Below are positions 53,674-62,833 of a stretch of 64,000 bases of DNA, piece after piece (positions within the stretch are counted from its first letter, which is position 1; each line of letters begins with the position of its first letter). The stretch is taken from positions 496,001 to 560,000 of the forward strand of contig CAVTTJ010000009.1 of NCBI GenBank assembly GCA_963737575.1. The letters are read 5' to 3'. Origin of the DNA: VRUE01 sp963737575 (GTDB lineage: Bacteria > Actinomycetota > Thermoleophilia > Solirubrobacterales > 70-9). The notes beneath the pieces are model-generated. The model saw only the letters and a program-made list of their open reading frames with translations, was not told where the DNA came from and did no database searches. The position numbers and the translations under genes were made by a program.

Positions 53674-54671
53674 ACCGCTGCCCCCGCGGCAGCAGCTGCC
53701 TCGGCGTCGACCGGGTCGACGATGCGACCGCCGAGCGCGAGCGCCAGCGCCGTCCCCACCGCCGCCCAGCCGCACAGCACGAGAATCGGGCCTGCGATCC
53801 GCGCGCCGTCGAAGAACAACGCCGACCGCGCCAGGTCGACGCTTGCGCCCGGCGGGAGCAGGCCGCCGACCGTCCTCCAGAGCCCGGGCAGAAGGGGCCG
53901 GGCGAATGGGCCGCCCGATGCGGCGTTACCGAGGATGACGAAGACAAGGATGACGATGCCGGTCCCCGCGGGGCCGGCGGCGGCCTGGATGCCCGCAGTG
54001 GCGGCGGCGCTGGCGAACACGGTCAGCGCAGCAATTCCGCCCATCGAGACCACATGTCCCGAGAAGACCCCAAAGCACACTCGCAGCATGACCACGCTGA
54101 GGATCCCGGCCAGGATGGAGAATCCCGCCAGCGCTCCGATCCGCGCTGCGGCTCGCTGCCTGCTGGTGCTGCGCGGACTCCCGATCAACCCAATCAATGT
54201 CGCGGCTATATAGCCGCCGAACATCCACGCGATCATCGCGTAGAAAGCCGCGGTCCCGTTCGGATCCTTCGGCGGTAGCGGCTTGATGTCGGTGACGCGG
54301 ACGGGCGGCCGTCTGTGAAGAGCAGCGATGCGCTCGAACGTCGCTGTCAGCGCGAGGGCGGTTGCCGCGTTGGCGGCCGAGGCGATGAAGAGGCGGTTCG
54401 TGGCGGCCTGATAGGCGCCGTAGACCTCGCGGTCATCGATCTGCGACAGCGCAGCGCGACGGGAGGAGGCCAGCTGCGTTTCGAGAGGATCTCCGGGAAG
54501 GCCATCGAGTTCCGTCGCCAGCGAGGCCGGCCCGACGACCGCCACCGGGACGCTGTGGGGGGTCGGATCGTGGAAGGCGCCGACGTAGGAGAACGCGAAC
54601 GCCAGCATCAGCACCAGGGCCGGGACGAGGACGAGTGCGACGGCCCTCGGCGTCGGTGCGGCATTGGCCAT
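53670..54671 (-). CDS. YhgE/Pip-like (ABC-2-fold) membrane protein
   Basis: 333 residues. One N-terminal helix (ALVLVPALVLMLAFAFSYVG), a soluble extracytoplasmic part of about 110 residues (VPVAVVGPASLATELDGLPG ... ERIAALHRRPPVRVTDIKPL), then five to six helices (FYAMIAWMFGGYIAATLIGL, ILAGILSVVMLRVCFGVFSG, IAGPILVLCGWAAVGTALAL). This layout is that of YhgE/Pip and related ABC-2 permease-like proteins. Coupled by TTGA to the MFS gene, so a joint role in export or envelope stress is likely. Confidence 0.7.
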   Translation of the reverse strand: MANAAPTPRAVALVLVPALVLMLAFAFSYVGAFHDPTPHSVPVAVVGPASLATELDGLPGDPLETQLASSRRAALSQIDDREVYGAYQAATNRLFIASAANAATALALTATFERIAALHRRPPVRVTDIKPLPPKDPNGTAAFYAMIAWMFGGYIAATLIGLIGSPRSTSRQRAAARIGALAGFSILAGILSVVMLRVCFGVFSGHVVSMGGIAALTVFASAAATAGIQAAAGPAGTGIVILVFVILGNAASGGPFARPLLPGLWRTVGGLLPPGASVDLARSALFFDGARIAGPILVLCGWAAVGTALALALGGRIVDPVDAEAAAAAGAAV

Positions 54672-54673
54672 TG

Positions 54674-55141
54674 TCAGGTGGCTTCCGCCGCATTCGCACC
54701 GCCGTTCCGGGCCTCGATTGCGGCGACCGCGCCCTCGAACGCCTTTTCCAGCCGGCCCTTACCTACGGTTCCGAGGACGATCCCCAGCACCCGTCCTTTG
54801 AGGTTCTTGCCCTCCCGCACCACGACGTAGTCGACGTCGGTTTTCCCATCGGGCTCGCGGGCGAAGGTATAGGTGTGGCTTGAGTGGCCTCCCCATGTGT
54901 TGGAGTCGGTGGTGGTCAGCACGACGCGGTTGGGATCGGACCAGTCGTAGTGCAGGCGCTCCCAAATCCCCCCGGAGCCCTCGGTGACATCGGCTTCGGT
55001 CGGACCCTGGTCGTGCACTTTGAGATCGTCATCGGCGCTGTTTTCGAAAAGCTCCGAGCGGCCAGGCCCGAAGTCGGTCAGGGCTGCCACCCACTGCTCG
55101 GGTGTTGCCGTGGTCGTAGCCTTGAAATGGAGGGTCGCCAT
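54674..55141 (-). CDS. SRPBCC (START-fold) protein
   Basis: 155 residues from ATG 55141 with AAGGAGC upstream; the longer frame from 55222 would overlap the enoyl-CoA hydratase gene. The pattern LHFKATTTATPEQWVAALTD, then LHYDWSDPNRVVLTTTDSNT, SSHTYTFAREPDGKTDVDYV and a long C-terminal helix (GRLEKAFEGAVAAIEARNGG) is a polyketide-cyclase/START-like hydrophobic-ligand fold. Ligand unknown. Ends two bases before the YhgE-like gene. Confidence 0.8.
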   Translation of the reverse strand: MATLHFKATTTATPEQWVAALTDFGPGRSELFENSADDDLKVHDQGPTEADVTEGSGGIWERLHYDWSDPNRVVLTTTDSNTWGGHSSHTYTFAREPDGKTDVDYVVVREGKNLKGRVLGIVLGTVGKGRLEKAFEGAVAAIEARNGGANAAEAT

Positions 55142-55178
55142 GTGTGCTCCTTTTCTTGTGGTGACTCGGTCGACGTTT

Positions 55179-55997
55179 CTATTGACGGGAAGACAGATCG
55201 CCCAGGACACGTCCCAGATCAATCTCCCAGTCCCGGGTCTGGAGGCCTTGCTTCATCGCGGCGGCGATCCGCCGCTGGACCTCCGGGCTTCGCACCTCCT
55301 CGCCGAAGAGGTCGGAATCTCGACGGAAGTCCTCAACGGGTGCGAGCGCTATCGCGTTGACGCGATCCTTGACCACTCCCAGGCCGGCGGCCGGAAAGCC
55401 GGCGATCCGATGGGCCAGCGACCTGACGAAATCATCGAGCGCGTCCGCCGGCAACGCACGATTGATCCAGCCGTAGCGCTGGGCCAGGTCCGCGTCGTAG
55501 TCCTCGGCGCTCAGCATGACCTCGAGCGCCCGGGCGCGGCCCATCAGGCGCGTCAGGTGTTGGGCGGCGCCACCGCCGGGGATCGTGCCGAACGAAGGCT
55601 CAAACTGGCCGAATATCGCTGACTCGCGCGCCGCGAAGCGCATGTCGCAGGAGAGCACGAACTCGCTTCCGGCGCCGCGGACGCGACCCTCGATCTGCGC
55701 GATGCTGACCAGCGGGCTGGCGCTGAGATGGCGAAAGAGGAGAGCGATCGATGCCTCGCCGGTCAATTTCGCGGCCTCCGCCCGGTACTCACTGACCTGC
55801 GTCAGGTCGACGTGGGAGATGAAGTAGTCGGGGTCGGCGCTCTTGAAGACGAGCACCTTGACGCTGTCGTCGGCCTCGGCGGTCTGGATCAGGGAGACCA
55901 GATCGCGGACCAGCTCGGGACCCAGAAGATTCATCGGTGGAGCCTCGATCTCCGCAAACAGAGCCGCACCTTCGGCGGCGACGGTGAGCGTCTTCAT
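55179..55997 (-). CDS. Enoyl-CoA hydratase/isomerase-family protein
   Basis: 272 residues from ATG 55997 (GAGGAG eight bases upstream). Crotonase-fold landmarks: FAEIEAPPMNLLGPELVRDL, VKVLVFKSADPDYFISHVDL, VSIAQIEGRVRGAGSEFVLS (oxyanion-hole Gly region), FGQFEPSFGTIPGGGAAQHL and LMGRARALEVMLSAEDYDAD. The second catalytic Glu of true hydratases appears as Pro/Ser (FEPSFGTIPG), so it may be an isomerase-like or other crotonase. It sits between the Rieske gene and the SRPBCC gene on one strand. Confidence 0.85.
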   Translation of the reverse strand: MKTLTVAAEGAALFAEIEAPPMNLLGPELVRDLVSLIQTAEADDSVKVLVFKSADPDYFISHVDLTQVSEYRAEAAKLTGEASIALLFRHLSASPLVSIAQIEGRVRGAGSEFVLSCDMRFAARESAIFGQFEPSFGTIPGGGAAQHLTRLMGRARALEVMLSAEDYDADLAQRYGWINRALPADALDDFVRSLAHRIAGFPAAGLGVVKDRVNAIALAPVEDFRRDSDLFGEEVRSPEVQRRIAAAMKQGLQTRDWEIDLGRVLGDLSSRQ

Positions 55998-56052
55998 GCG
56001 ACTCCTCACACCTCCTTGGTGAAGCTTGGTCGCCTCTCGGCTTGGCTGTTTG

Positions 56053-56388
56053 TCACGCGCGGACCATGACCTCGTCGTCCACCTCTTGGACTTCGTAGGC
56101 CGTGAGCGGGTCGGTCGCGGGGCCGTTGACCACTGCGCCGGTGGTGACATCGAACCGTGAACCGTGGCACTGGCACATGATCGTTGTGCCTGTCAGCAGG
56201 CCTCCGGACAGTGGGCAGGCCTGCTCAGCGCAGGTGCAGAGATCCTCGAAGGCGTACAGGTGCCCCTCGACACGTGCAACCGAGATCCGCAGCTTGCGGT
56301 CCTCCAGGTAGTAGGGAACGACGAAATCGTCGGGGATCGCGTCGCTCGGCCCAACAGTGCGGAAAGCGTCAGGGGCCACCTCGTTCAT
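56053..56388 (-). CDS. Rieske-type [2Fe-2S] ferredoxin with altered first motif
   Basis: 111 residues, the size of small Rieske ferredoxins, with GAAAGGAGAAACG before ATG 56388. The second cluster motif is normal (MCQCHGSRFDVTTGAVVNGP, C-x2-H). The first, normally C-x-H, reads YAFEDLCTCAEQACPLSGG, so the His ligand is Cys here (CTC). The cluster may be held by three Cys and one His. It would pass electrons between a reductase and an oxygenase; no oxygenase alpha subunit is in the window, and the gene is adjacent to a GMC oxidoreductase. Confidence 0.88.
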   Translation of the reverse strand: MNEVAPDAFRTVGPSDAIPDDFVVPYYLEDRKLRISVARVEGHLYAFEDLCTCAEQACPLSGGLLTGTTIMCQCHGSRFDVTTGAVVNGPATDPLTAYEVQEVDDEVMVRA

Positions 56389-56412
56389 CGTTTCTCCTTT
56401 CTCTGCGGCAGC

Positions 56413-58143
56413 TCAGTAGGGATAGTCGGGGACTACGTCACCCTTCTTCGCATCGAGTCGCAGCTCGCCCGGAGCGCCGGCCGGCACGACGGGTCGGTGC
56501 GGCGTGACCGGGTCGATGCGCTCGTAGCCGGAACCCATGGGTGGCCTGTTGTCCGGATCACCCCTGTTCGGCCAGAGCGACATCGCGCGCTCAGCCAGGG
56601 CCGTGATCATGAGCGAGGGGTTCACTCCTGGGTTGGCCGGCATCACGCTGCCGTCCATGACGTGGACTCCCGGCTGGCCGAACAGCCGCAGGTATGGGTC
56701 GACGGCGCCATCGTCACCGCTCTCCCCGATCGGGATCCCACCGATGAAGTGGGCGGACGCGTTGCGGTTGATCACCTCGAAGAGGACCGCCCCCTCGTGA
56801 GTTCCCATCTTCTTTGCCACCCGATCGACGAAGTCCTCGATCTCCGGGACGTGGACCGAGGGAGGTGTTCCGGAGGGCCGGCTCCGCAGCAAGCCGTCGT
56901 CCCAGTAGAGCTCGATCGAGGTGTCGGTCGTCTGCGAGCACAGGGCGATGAAGCTTCGCTCGGACCAGTGCCGGGGGTCGCTGAAGCCGAGCACTCGGCC
57001 CGGGTGTCCGACGAGCTCCTTGAGCCAGGACGCGGTCGCGTGCTTCTGCTCGCCGTGCTGGTGCTCGGTCACCAGGAACGCGAACACGTCGCTCCCGACA
57101 CCCCACATGGTGGGCTCGACGCTTGTCACCGAGTCGGGCCAGACCCCCGACGTGATCGCGACCGAGCCGGGCGTGACGTGGATCTTCTCCCGATCGCGCT
57201 CCCACTCCTCGTGCGTCCGCGTCACCGCGATGAGCTGCTCGGAGTTGGTCCTCGCTCTTTGCCCGAGTTCGGTCGACAGTCCTGTCAGCCGGCCCTTGTG
57301 CTGCATGTGGTGCAGGAGCTTGGCCGAGCCGTAGGCGTGGGCAGCGACGATCACCTGCTCGGCGGTGTAGGTGTGGCGGTGCAGGTGGGCCGATCGCTGC
57401 GCCCACCCGGGATGACGCACGTGGACCTCGAACCCGCCTCCTTTCAGCGGGACGAGCTCATGGACCTCGTGCAGTTCGTGCACCTCGGCGCCGAGCTTCT
57501 CCGCCAGGTAGAGGTAGTTCGTCGTCAGCTTGTTCTTGGCGTTGTGGCCGCAGCCGATATTGCAGTTGCCGCATGAGATGCAGCCGGTGCGGCGCGGGCC
57601 AACCCCGCCGAAATAGGGATCCTCGGCTTCGACACCGGGACTTCCGAAGTAGACCCCGACCGGCGCCTTGTTGAACGTCTCCCCTCTCCCGATGTCGATC
57701 GCAACCTCCTGCAGTACCCGGTCGACATCGGTCGGCATGTACGGATAGCGGACGACGCCCAGCATCCGTGTCGCCTGGTCGAGGCACGGTGCCAGCTCGT
57801 CGGCCCAATCGGTGATCTCCGCCCACTCCGGCGCGTCGAAGAACTGCTTCGGAGGGACGTACAGCGTGTTGGCGTAGACATGGGAGCCGCCGCCCACTCC
57901 CGCGCCGGAGAGAATCAGCACGTCGTCGAGGTACTCGATCCTCTGGATCCCGTACAGCTCCGCCGCCGGGAGCCAGATGAAGCTCGGGAGATCCCACTGC
58001 GTCTTCGGAATGTCCTCGTCCTTCCAGCGCCTGCCCGACTCCATGACCCCAACCCGGTAGCCCTTCTCGGCGGCGCGGAGCGCGGCGACGCTTCCGCCGA
58101 ACCCCGAGCCGATGACCGCGACGTCATAGTCGAATTTGGCCAT
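56413..58143 (-). CDS. GMC-type FAD oxidoreductase (cholesterol-oxidase-like)
   Basis: 576 residues. FAD motif YDVAVIGSGFGGSVAALRAA, then ILSGAGVGGGSHVYANTLYV (GMC signature region), a Cys cluster CISCGNCNIGCGHNAKNK typical of the ChoD-like branch, and the C-terminal GMC part GVHVMDGSVMPANPGVNPSL followed by MITALAERAM, with HFIGGIPIGESGDD before it. ChoD-like enzymes oxidise hydroxyl groups of sterols or other alicyclic alcohols. The product is cytoplasmic or membrane-associated (no signal peptide). Starts 49 bases after the alpha/beta hydrolase gene. Confidence 0.9.
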   Translation of the reverse strand: MAKFDYDVAVIGSGFGGSVAALRAAEKGYRVGVMESGRRWKDEDIPKTQWDLPSFIWLPAAELYGIQRIEYLDDVLILSGAGVGGGSHVYANTLYVPPKQFFDAPEWAEITDWADELAPCLDQATRMLGVVRYPYMPTDVDRVLQEVAIDIGRGETFNKAPVGVYFGSPGVEAEDPYFGGVGPRRTGCISCGNCNIGCGHNAKNKLTTNYLYLAEKLGAEVHELHEVHELVPLKGGGFEVHVRHPGWAQRSAHLHRHTYTAEQVIVAAHAYGSAKLLHHMQHKGRLTGLSTELGQRARTNSEQLIAVTRTHEEWERDREKIHVTPGSVAITSGVWPDSVTSVEPTMWGVGSDVFAFLVTEHQHGEQKHATASWLKELVGHPGRVLGFSDPRHWSERSFIALCSQTTDTSIELYWDDGLLRSRPSGTPPSVHVPEIEDFVDRVAKKMGTHEGAVLFEVINRNASAHFIGGIPIGESGDDGAVDPYLRLFGQPGVHVMDGSVMPANPGVNPSLMITALAERAMSLWPNRGDPDNRPPMGSGYERIDPVTPHRPVVPAGAPGELRLDAKKGDVVPDYPY

Positions 58144-58192
58144 CAGAGGGCCGCCACCAGGGTGTTGTGCGTGATGCCGGTGCCGACCGCGC

Positions 58193-59023
58193 TCATTCCC
58201 CTCCGCTTCCGGTGATCGAGTCGATGATCACCGAGGCGTACTCCGTGGGCGCCTCCTCCCAGACGAAGTGCCCGGCGTCGATGATGACCAGGTTGCTGCT
58301 GGGCAGCCGCTCGTCGAGGAATTCGGCGTTGGCCAACGGAACGACCGGATCGCGGCGGCCGTTGACGATCGTCACCGGCGTCGTGATCTGCGGCAGCAGC
58401 TCGGCCAGGATCGGCAGCTCCTCTGGGTATCTGCGGACGTACCGCATCGACTCGACGAAGCGGTCGCCGTCGTAGCACTCGAGGTAGTCCGCCCTGATGT
58501 CGTCGGCCACCCCTCCCGCGATTTTGTCGATCGCGGCGCCGACGATGGCGCGCGGGTCGATCTCGCGGTACTTGTCGAGGTCGGGGTCGACGACCCAGGT
58601 TGCCAGCGGCTCACCGAGCTGGAGGGGCACAGCGGTTGCGCCGGTGCCGACGATGGCGCTCGCAAGCCGCTCCGGATGCGCGGCAGCCGCGAACAGGGCG
58701 GCCGCCGTTCCGACGTCGGGCGCGACGATGTGAGGCCTGCCCAGCTCCGCCTCGGCGATGAGCTGGGCGAGGAAATCGCCCATCGCCCGCGGCGAGAGGA
58801 GCTCATCGCGCCGCTCGGAAGCCCCGAATCCCGGCAGGTCGACCGCGAACAGGCGCGCGTGCTCGGCGAGCGCCCCCCAGATCGACTCATACGCGTAGAC
58901 GCTCTCCGGCCAGGGGCAGGTCAGGAGCAACGTCGGCCCCTGCGAGCCGCCGCTGTCGGCGTACCGGATCCGAACCCCGTCGATGGTTTGGAACTCGGCC
59001 TGCGGGGTCATCGTGATCGCCAT
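58193..59023 (-). CDS. Alpha/beta hydrolase with an Asp nucleophile
   Basis: 276 residues, GGAGGA nine bases before ATG 59023. Oxyanion region LLLTCPWPESVYAYESIWGA, cap entry FAVDLPGFGASERRDE, nucleophile elbow HIVAPDVGTAAALFAAAAHP, acid VTIVNGRRDPVVPLANAEFL and His IIDAGHFVWEEAPTEY. The elbow has Asp where most hydrolases have Ser, as in epoxide hydrolases and haloalkane dehalogenases. First gene of the minus-strand run 59.0-52.1 kb and divergent from the LuxR gene. Confidence 0.88.
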   Translation of the reverse strand: MAITMTPQAEFQTIDGVRIRYADSGGSQGPTLLLTCPWPESVYAYESIWGALAEHARLFAVDLPGFGASERRDELLSPRAMGDFLAQLIAEAELGRPHIVAPDVGTAAALFAAAAHPERLASAIVGTGATAVPLQLGEPLATWVVDPDLDKYREIDPRAIVGAAIDKIAGGVADDIRADYLECYDGDRFVESMRYVRRYPEELPILAELLPQITTPVTIVNGRRDPVVPLANAEFLDERLPSSNLVIIDAGHFVWEEAPTEYASVIIDSITGSGGE

Positions 59024-59178
59024 GAGGGCAATCCTCCGCGCCTTGGGCGGTCCCTCGCGCCCGTGAACTCACGGGCCGAATCCCTGGTCATCCGCCTGAG
59101 GCGCTCACATCAGGGAAACCCCCGCCACCAGGCCCGCGTTTGTCAGGGACGACCACGGGATCTAGGATCGTCGGTGCC

Positions 59179-61950
59179 ATGAACGACCGTCTGCCCGGTC
59201 ACGATGGCCGGGCGATTCTGCGTGGCCGAGCCGGCGAGTGTGGGTTGCTCGACGGGTTGCTGACCGCACTCCGGCGCGGTGAGAGCCGTTCCCTGGTGCT
59301 GCGGGGCGAGGCCGGGATCGGAAAGACCGCGCTCCTCGATCACCTATCCGAGGCCGCTGCGGATGTGACCGTCGTCCGCGCCGCCGGCGTCGAGTCGGAG
59401 ATGGAGCTGGCATTCGCCGGCCTGCACCAACTGTGCGCTCCCCTGCTCGGCCGGCTCGAGGGACTGCCCGCCCCGCAACGTGAGGCGCTCGAGATCGTCT
59501 TCGGGGAGCGAGATGGGCTGCCGCCGGACCGGTTTCTCGTCGGCCTCGCGGTGCTCAGCCTGTTCGCGGAGGTCGCGGACGAGCGTCCGCTCCTCTGCGT
59601 CGTCGATGACGCGCAGTGGGTGGACCGGGCGTCCGCGGTGACGCTCGCCTTCGTTGCTCGGCGCCTTCGCGCGGAGCCGGTCGCGATCGTGTTCGCCGCG
59701 CGCGAGCCGGGAGATGACCTGCGGCACCTGCCGGAGCTCGCCGTCCATGGCCTGCGAGATGGCGACGCGAGGGCACTGCTCTCCTCGGCGGCGCCGTCGA
59801 TGCTGGATGAGCGAGTGCGCGATCGGATCGTCGCGGAGGCGCGCGGCAACCCGCTCGCCCTGCTCGAGCTGCCACGCGGGCTGACAGCGGCGCAGCTCGC
59901 TGGCGGGTTCGGAACGGTCGAGCCCCACCCGGTCGCCGGGCGCATCGAGGAGAGCTACATCCGGCAGGTCGAGACGCTCTCTGACGACGCGCGACACCTC
60001 CTGCTCGTGGCCGCCGCCGAGCCGACCGGCGATCCGCTGCTTCTGCTGCGCGCTTCGGAGCGGCGCGCGATCACCGCCACCGCGGACGCGACCGAAGGAC
60101 TGCTCGAGCTCGGTGAGCGCGTCACCTTCCGCCATCCCCTTGTGCGCTCCGCCGTCTACCGATCAGCGGATGGATCGGCGCGCCGGGCGGTCCATCGGAC
60201 CCTGGCGGATGTGACCGATGGGGAGTTGGACCCCGATCGACGGGCGTGGCATCTGGCCGCCGCGGCGGCGGCGCCCGACGAGGAGGTGGCGTCGGAGCTC
60301 GAGCGCTCGGCGGGCCGGGCGCAGGCCCGAGGTGGGCTTGCCGCCGCCGCGGCATTCCTTCAGCGCGCCGTGGCGCTCACCGGCGACTCCGCCCAGCGAG
60401 CGGACCGAGCGCTCGCCGCCGCTGAGGCGGGCCTGGGCGCCGGGGCGTTCGATCTGGCATTGGGCCTCTTGGCCACGGCGGAGGCCGGCCCCATGGATGA
60501 GCTCCAGCGGGCTCGACTGGACCTGTTGCGCGCGGAGGCCGCCTACTCCGAGAGCCGGGGAAGCGAAGCGCCCGGCCTTCTGCTTCGCGCCGCCAAGGCC
60601 CTGGAGTCGCTCGACCCCCAGCTCGCGCGCGAGACCTATCTCGACGCCTGGAGCTCGGCGCTGTTCGCCGGGACGCTTGCCGGTGGCGCGAACCTCGAGG
60701 AGGTCTCGCGGGAGGTCCGCGCAGCCCCCCGGTCCGGCTCGCGTGGGCGTCCGGCCGATCGGCTGCTGGAGGGCTTCGCGATGGCATTCACCGACGGGCG
60801 GGCCGCGGCGGCGCCGCTCCTCGCAGAGGCGGCGAGGGGCTTTGGCGGCGACGACGTCTCGGCGGAGGAAGTGATCCGCTGGGGTTGGCTGGCGACCGCT
60901 GCCGCGGTGATGGTCTGGGACTACGACACCTGCCTCGCGGTTGCCGATCGCGGAGTCCGGCTCGCTCGCGAGTCGGGTGCGCTGACCGTGCTGGCGGTCA
61001 GCGTCAATGTTCTGACCCAGGCCGTCGCCTTGGGCGGCGATTTCGGTCGGGCTGCGATGCTCGTCGCCGAGGCCGACGGGGTCACCGATGCGACCGGTGC
61101 TCGGGTGGCGCCCTACGGAGCGCTTCTGTTCGTGGGGCTTCAGGGTCGCGAGGCCACGGCGTCGAATCTCATCGACACGACGATTGAGGAGGCGACGGCC
61201 GGCGGACAGGGAACGGCGGTCCAGTACGCGCACTGGGCGAGGTCGATCCTGCTCAACGGCCTCGGCCGCTACGGCGAGGCGCAGGCCGCGGCCAGCCAGG
61301 CGAGCGACGATACGCCGGAGCTGTTCGTCTCGGTCTGGGCGGCGTCGGAGCTGATCGAGGCCGCGGCGAGGAGCGAGGACCCGGGCGCCGCCCGCGATGC
61401 CCTCGAGCTGATCGACGCCGCGACGGCCGTCGCTGAAACCGAGTGGGCGCTCGGCGTCCGCGCGCGGGCGCATGCGCTGCTGGCCGACGGCACGGCGGCC
61501 GAGAGTTGGTACCGCGAGGCGATCGAGCTGCTCGGTCGGACTCGGCTGCGCCCTGACCTCGGTCGCGCGTACCTCCTCTACGGGGAGTGGCTTCGCCGTG
61601 AGAACCGCCGCGTCGACGCACGAGTCCCGCTTCGTGCCGCTCACAGTCTGTTCGCGGAGGTCGGCATGGAGGCATTCGCCGAGCGGGCCCGCGGAGAGTT
61701 GCTGGCGACGGGCGAGACGGTGCGCAGGCGGACGGCCGAGGCGCGTGACGATCTGACGCCTCAGGAGCGCCAGATTGCTCGTCTTGCCCGCGACGGGCTT
61801 TCGAATCCCGAGATCGGCTCCCGACTCTTCCTCAGCCCCCGCACGGTTGAGTGGCACCTGCGCAAGGTCTACGCCAAGCTCGGGATCCGCTCTCGCCGGG
61901 AGCTCGCGAAAGCGCTGCCGAGCTCGGAGTCCGAGCTGATCCCGACCTGA
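59179..61950 (+). CDS. LAL-type LuxR-family regulator (AAA ATPase + HTH)
   Basis: 923 residues from ATG 59179. P-loop LVLRGEAGIGKTALLDHLSE (about residues 37-56), Walker B PLLCVVDDAQWVDRASAVTL, Arg-rich ATPase end, a long helical repeat region resembling TPR/MalT-type repeats (about 350-840), and a C-terminal LuxR HTH: LTPQERQIARLARDGLSNPE then IGSRLFLSPRTVEWHLRKVY. The size and order are those of LAL (MalT-like) activators, which respond to an inducer and ATP. The gene is divergent from the hydrolase/GMC/Rieske run, its likely target; that link is by position only. Confidence 0.93.
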   Translation: MNDRLPGHDGRAILRGRAGECGLLDGLLTALRRGESRSLVLRGEAGIGKTALLDHLSEAAADVTVVRAAGVESEMELAFAGLHQLCAPLLGRLEGLPAPQREALEIVFGERDGLPPDRFLVGLAVLSLFAEVADERPLLCVVDDAQWVDRASAVTLAFVARRLRAEPVAIVFAAREPGDDLRHLPELAVHGLRDGDARALLSSAAPSMLDERVRDRIVAEARGNPLALLELPRGLTAAQLAGGFGTVEPHPVAGRIEESYIRQVETLSDDARHLLLVAAAEPTGDPLLLLRASERRAITATADATEGLLELGERVTFRHPLVRSAVYRSADGSARRAVHRTLADVTDGELDPDRRAWHLAAAAAAPDEEVASELERSAGRAQARGGLAAAAAFLQRAVALTGDSAQRADRALAAAEAGLGAGAFDLALGLLATAEAGPMDELQRARLDLLRAEAAYSESRGSEAPGLLLRAAKALESLDPQLARETYLDAWSSALFAGTLAGGANLEEVSREVRAAPRSGSRGRPADRLLEGFAMAFTDGRAAAAPLLAEAARGFGGDDVSAEEVIRWGWLATAAAVMVWDYDTCLAVADRGVRLARESGALTVLAVSVNVLTQAVALGGDFGRAAMLVAEADGVTDATGARVAPYGALLFVGLQGREATASNLIDTTIEEATAGGQGTAVQYAHWARSILLNGLGRYGEAQAAASQASDDTPELFVSVWAASELIEAAARSEDPGAARDALELIDAATAVAETEWALGVRARAHALLADGTAAESWYREAIELLGRTRLRPDLGRAYLLYGEWLRRENRRVDARVPLRAAHSLFAEVGMEAFAERARGELLATGETVRRRTAEARDDLTPQERQIARLARDGLSNPEIGSRLFLSPRTVEWHLRKVYAKLGIRSRRELAKALPSSESELIPT

Positions 61951-61973
61951 GAGACGAGCTTCGTCGACGTCTC
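61951..61973. terminator. Hairpin between convergent genes
   Basis: GAGACG and CGTCTC arms (61951-61956 and 61968-61973) with an 11-base loop that can pair further; directly after the LuxR stop and touching the stop of the small gene at 61972. No T-tract. Confidence 0.35.
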
Positions 61974-62181
61974 AAGACGAGGAGGGGACCACGATCCCCT
62001 TGACATCGGCCATGTAGCGCCCGGCGGCGGCGGAGGCCTCCTCGGGGGTGCTCCCGCTCTGGCGGGCGTCCATGTACGCCGCGTACCAATCCCACCAGTC
62101 GTGGGGAGGTGCGACCGCCTCGAATGAGCCGTGGCGCCCGGACGTTTCGTGCAGAAGATCCGCGAGCGATGCGACGTCCAT
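61972..62181 (-). CDS. Small conserved-looking protein, partner of a VOC gene
   Basis: 69 residues: helical, with HDWWDWYAAYMDARQSGSTP and EEASAAAGRYMADVKGIVVP. This ending looks like that of small proteins found beside bleomycin-resistance-like VOC genes, but I cannot name a family. Its ATG follows the stop of the VOC gene by one base, so both are made together. Confidence 0.7.
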   Translation of the reverse strand: MDVASLADLLHETSGRHGSFEAVAPPHDWWDWYAAYMDARQSGSTPEEASAAAGRYMADVKGIVVPSSS

Positions 62182-62182
62182 C

Positions 62183-62674
62183 TCAGTCCTCCCATTCCCG
62201 GCCCGGCAGCCGTGTCGTCACCTGCTGAAGTTCCCAGCCGTTGCCGTCGGGATCGCTGAACTGCGCTCGCGCGAAGTACGAACGCTCCCCCTCGGGGGCG
62301 TCGAAGCCCGGCGGCCGTTCTTCTCGGACCTCGCTGACGTCGACGCCGCGATCGATGAGGTCGGCGCGGGTGGAGTCGATGTCGGCGACCACGAGGATCA
62401 TTCCCTGCGCGGACCCGGGCTCGCCAGTCTTCCTTCCGTTGCCGAATTGAATCGAGCACGCCGAATGCGGCGGCGTGATCTGCACGGTCCGGGAGTCGCC
62501 GACCTTCAGGTCGATGTCGAACCGCCAGCCGAGGCTGAGATAGAAGTCCTTTGCCCTGTCGATGTCGGAGACGGGAAGCGAGATGACCTCCAGGGCCATG
62601 TCCACGCCCAGATCGCTCTGCGCCTCGCTCGTCGGCTCACTGCTCACGTCGGTGCCGGCCATCTTGACCTCCAT
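62183..62674 (-). CDS. VOC-superfamily (glyoxalase/bleomycin-resistance-like) protein
   Basis: 163 residues; an ATG at 62599 (MALEVISLPVSDIDRAKDFY) is an alternative that removes a low-complexity N-terminus. Modules: LPVSDIDRAKDFYLSLGWRF, VQITPPHSACSIQFGNG, ILVVADIDSTRADLIDRGVD and FARAQFSDPDGNGWELQQVT, with Glu in WELQQV the likely metal ligand. The ending DPDGNGWELQQ is common in this family. Substrate unknown. It has a 159-base upstream gap shared with the divergent SDR gene, in which I see no clear promoter. Confidence 0.87.
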   Translation of the reverse strand: MEVKMAGTDVSSEPTSEAQSDLGVDMALEVISLPVSDIDRAKDFYLSLGWRFDIDLKVGDSRTVQITPPHSACSIQFGNGRKTGEPGSAQGMILVVADIDSTRADLIDRGVDVSEVREERPPGFDAPEGERSYFARAQFSDPDGNGWELQQVTTRLPGREWED

Positions 62675-62833
62675 CGGTTGGTTGTAGGCCAGCAGGATCG
62701 CGCGCCCAGCTCGCGCTCGCGCCCGTGAAGTCCCTGGTCGGACCCCTGGACCAGGGAACGGACCAGTGCGCCGACGGGCGCGACCGGTTCAGTTGAACGG
62801 GACCCTGCGACGAGCAGATTCGGAGCCCCGGAG

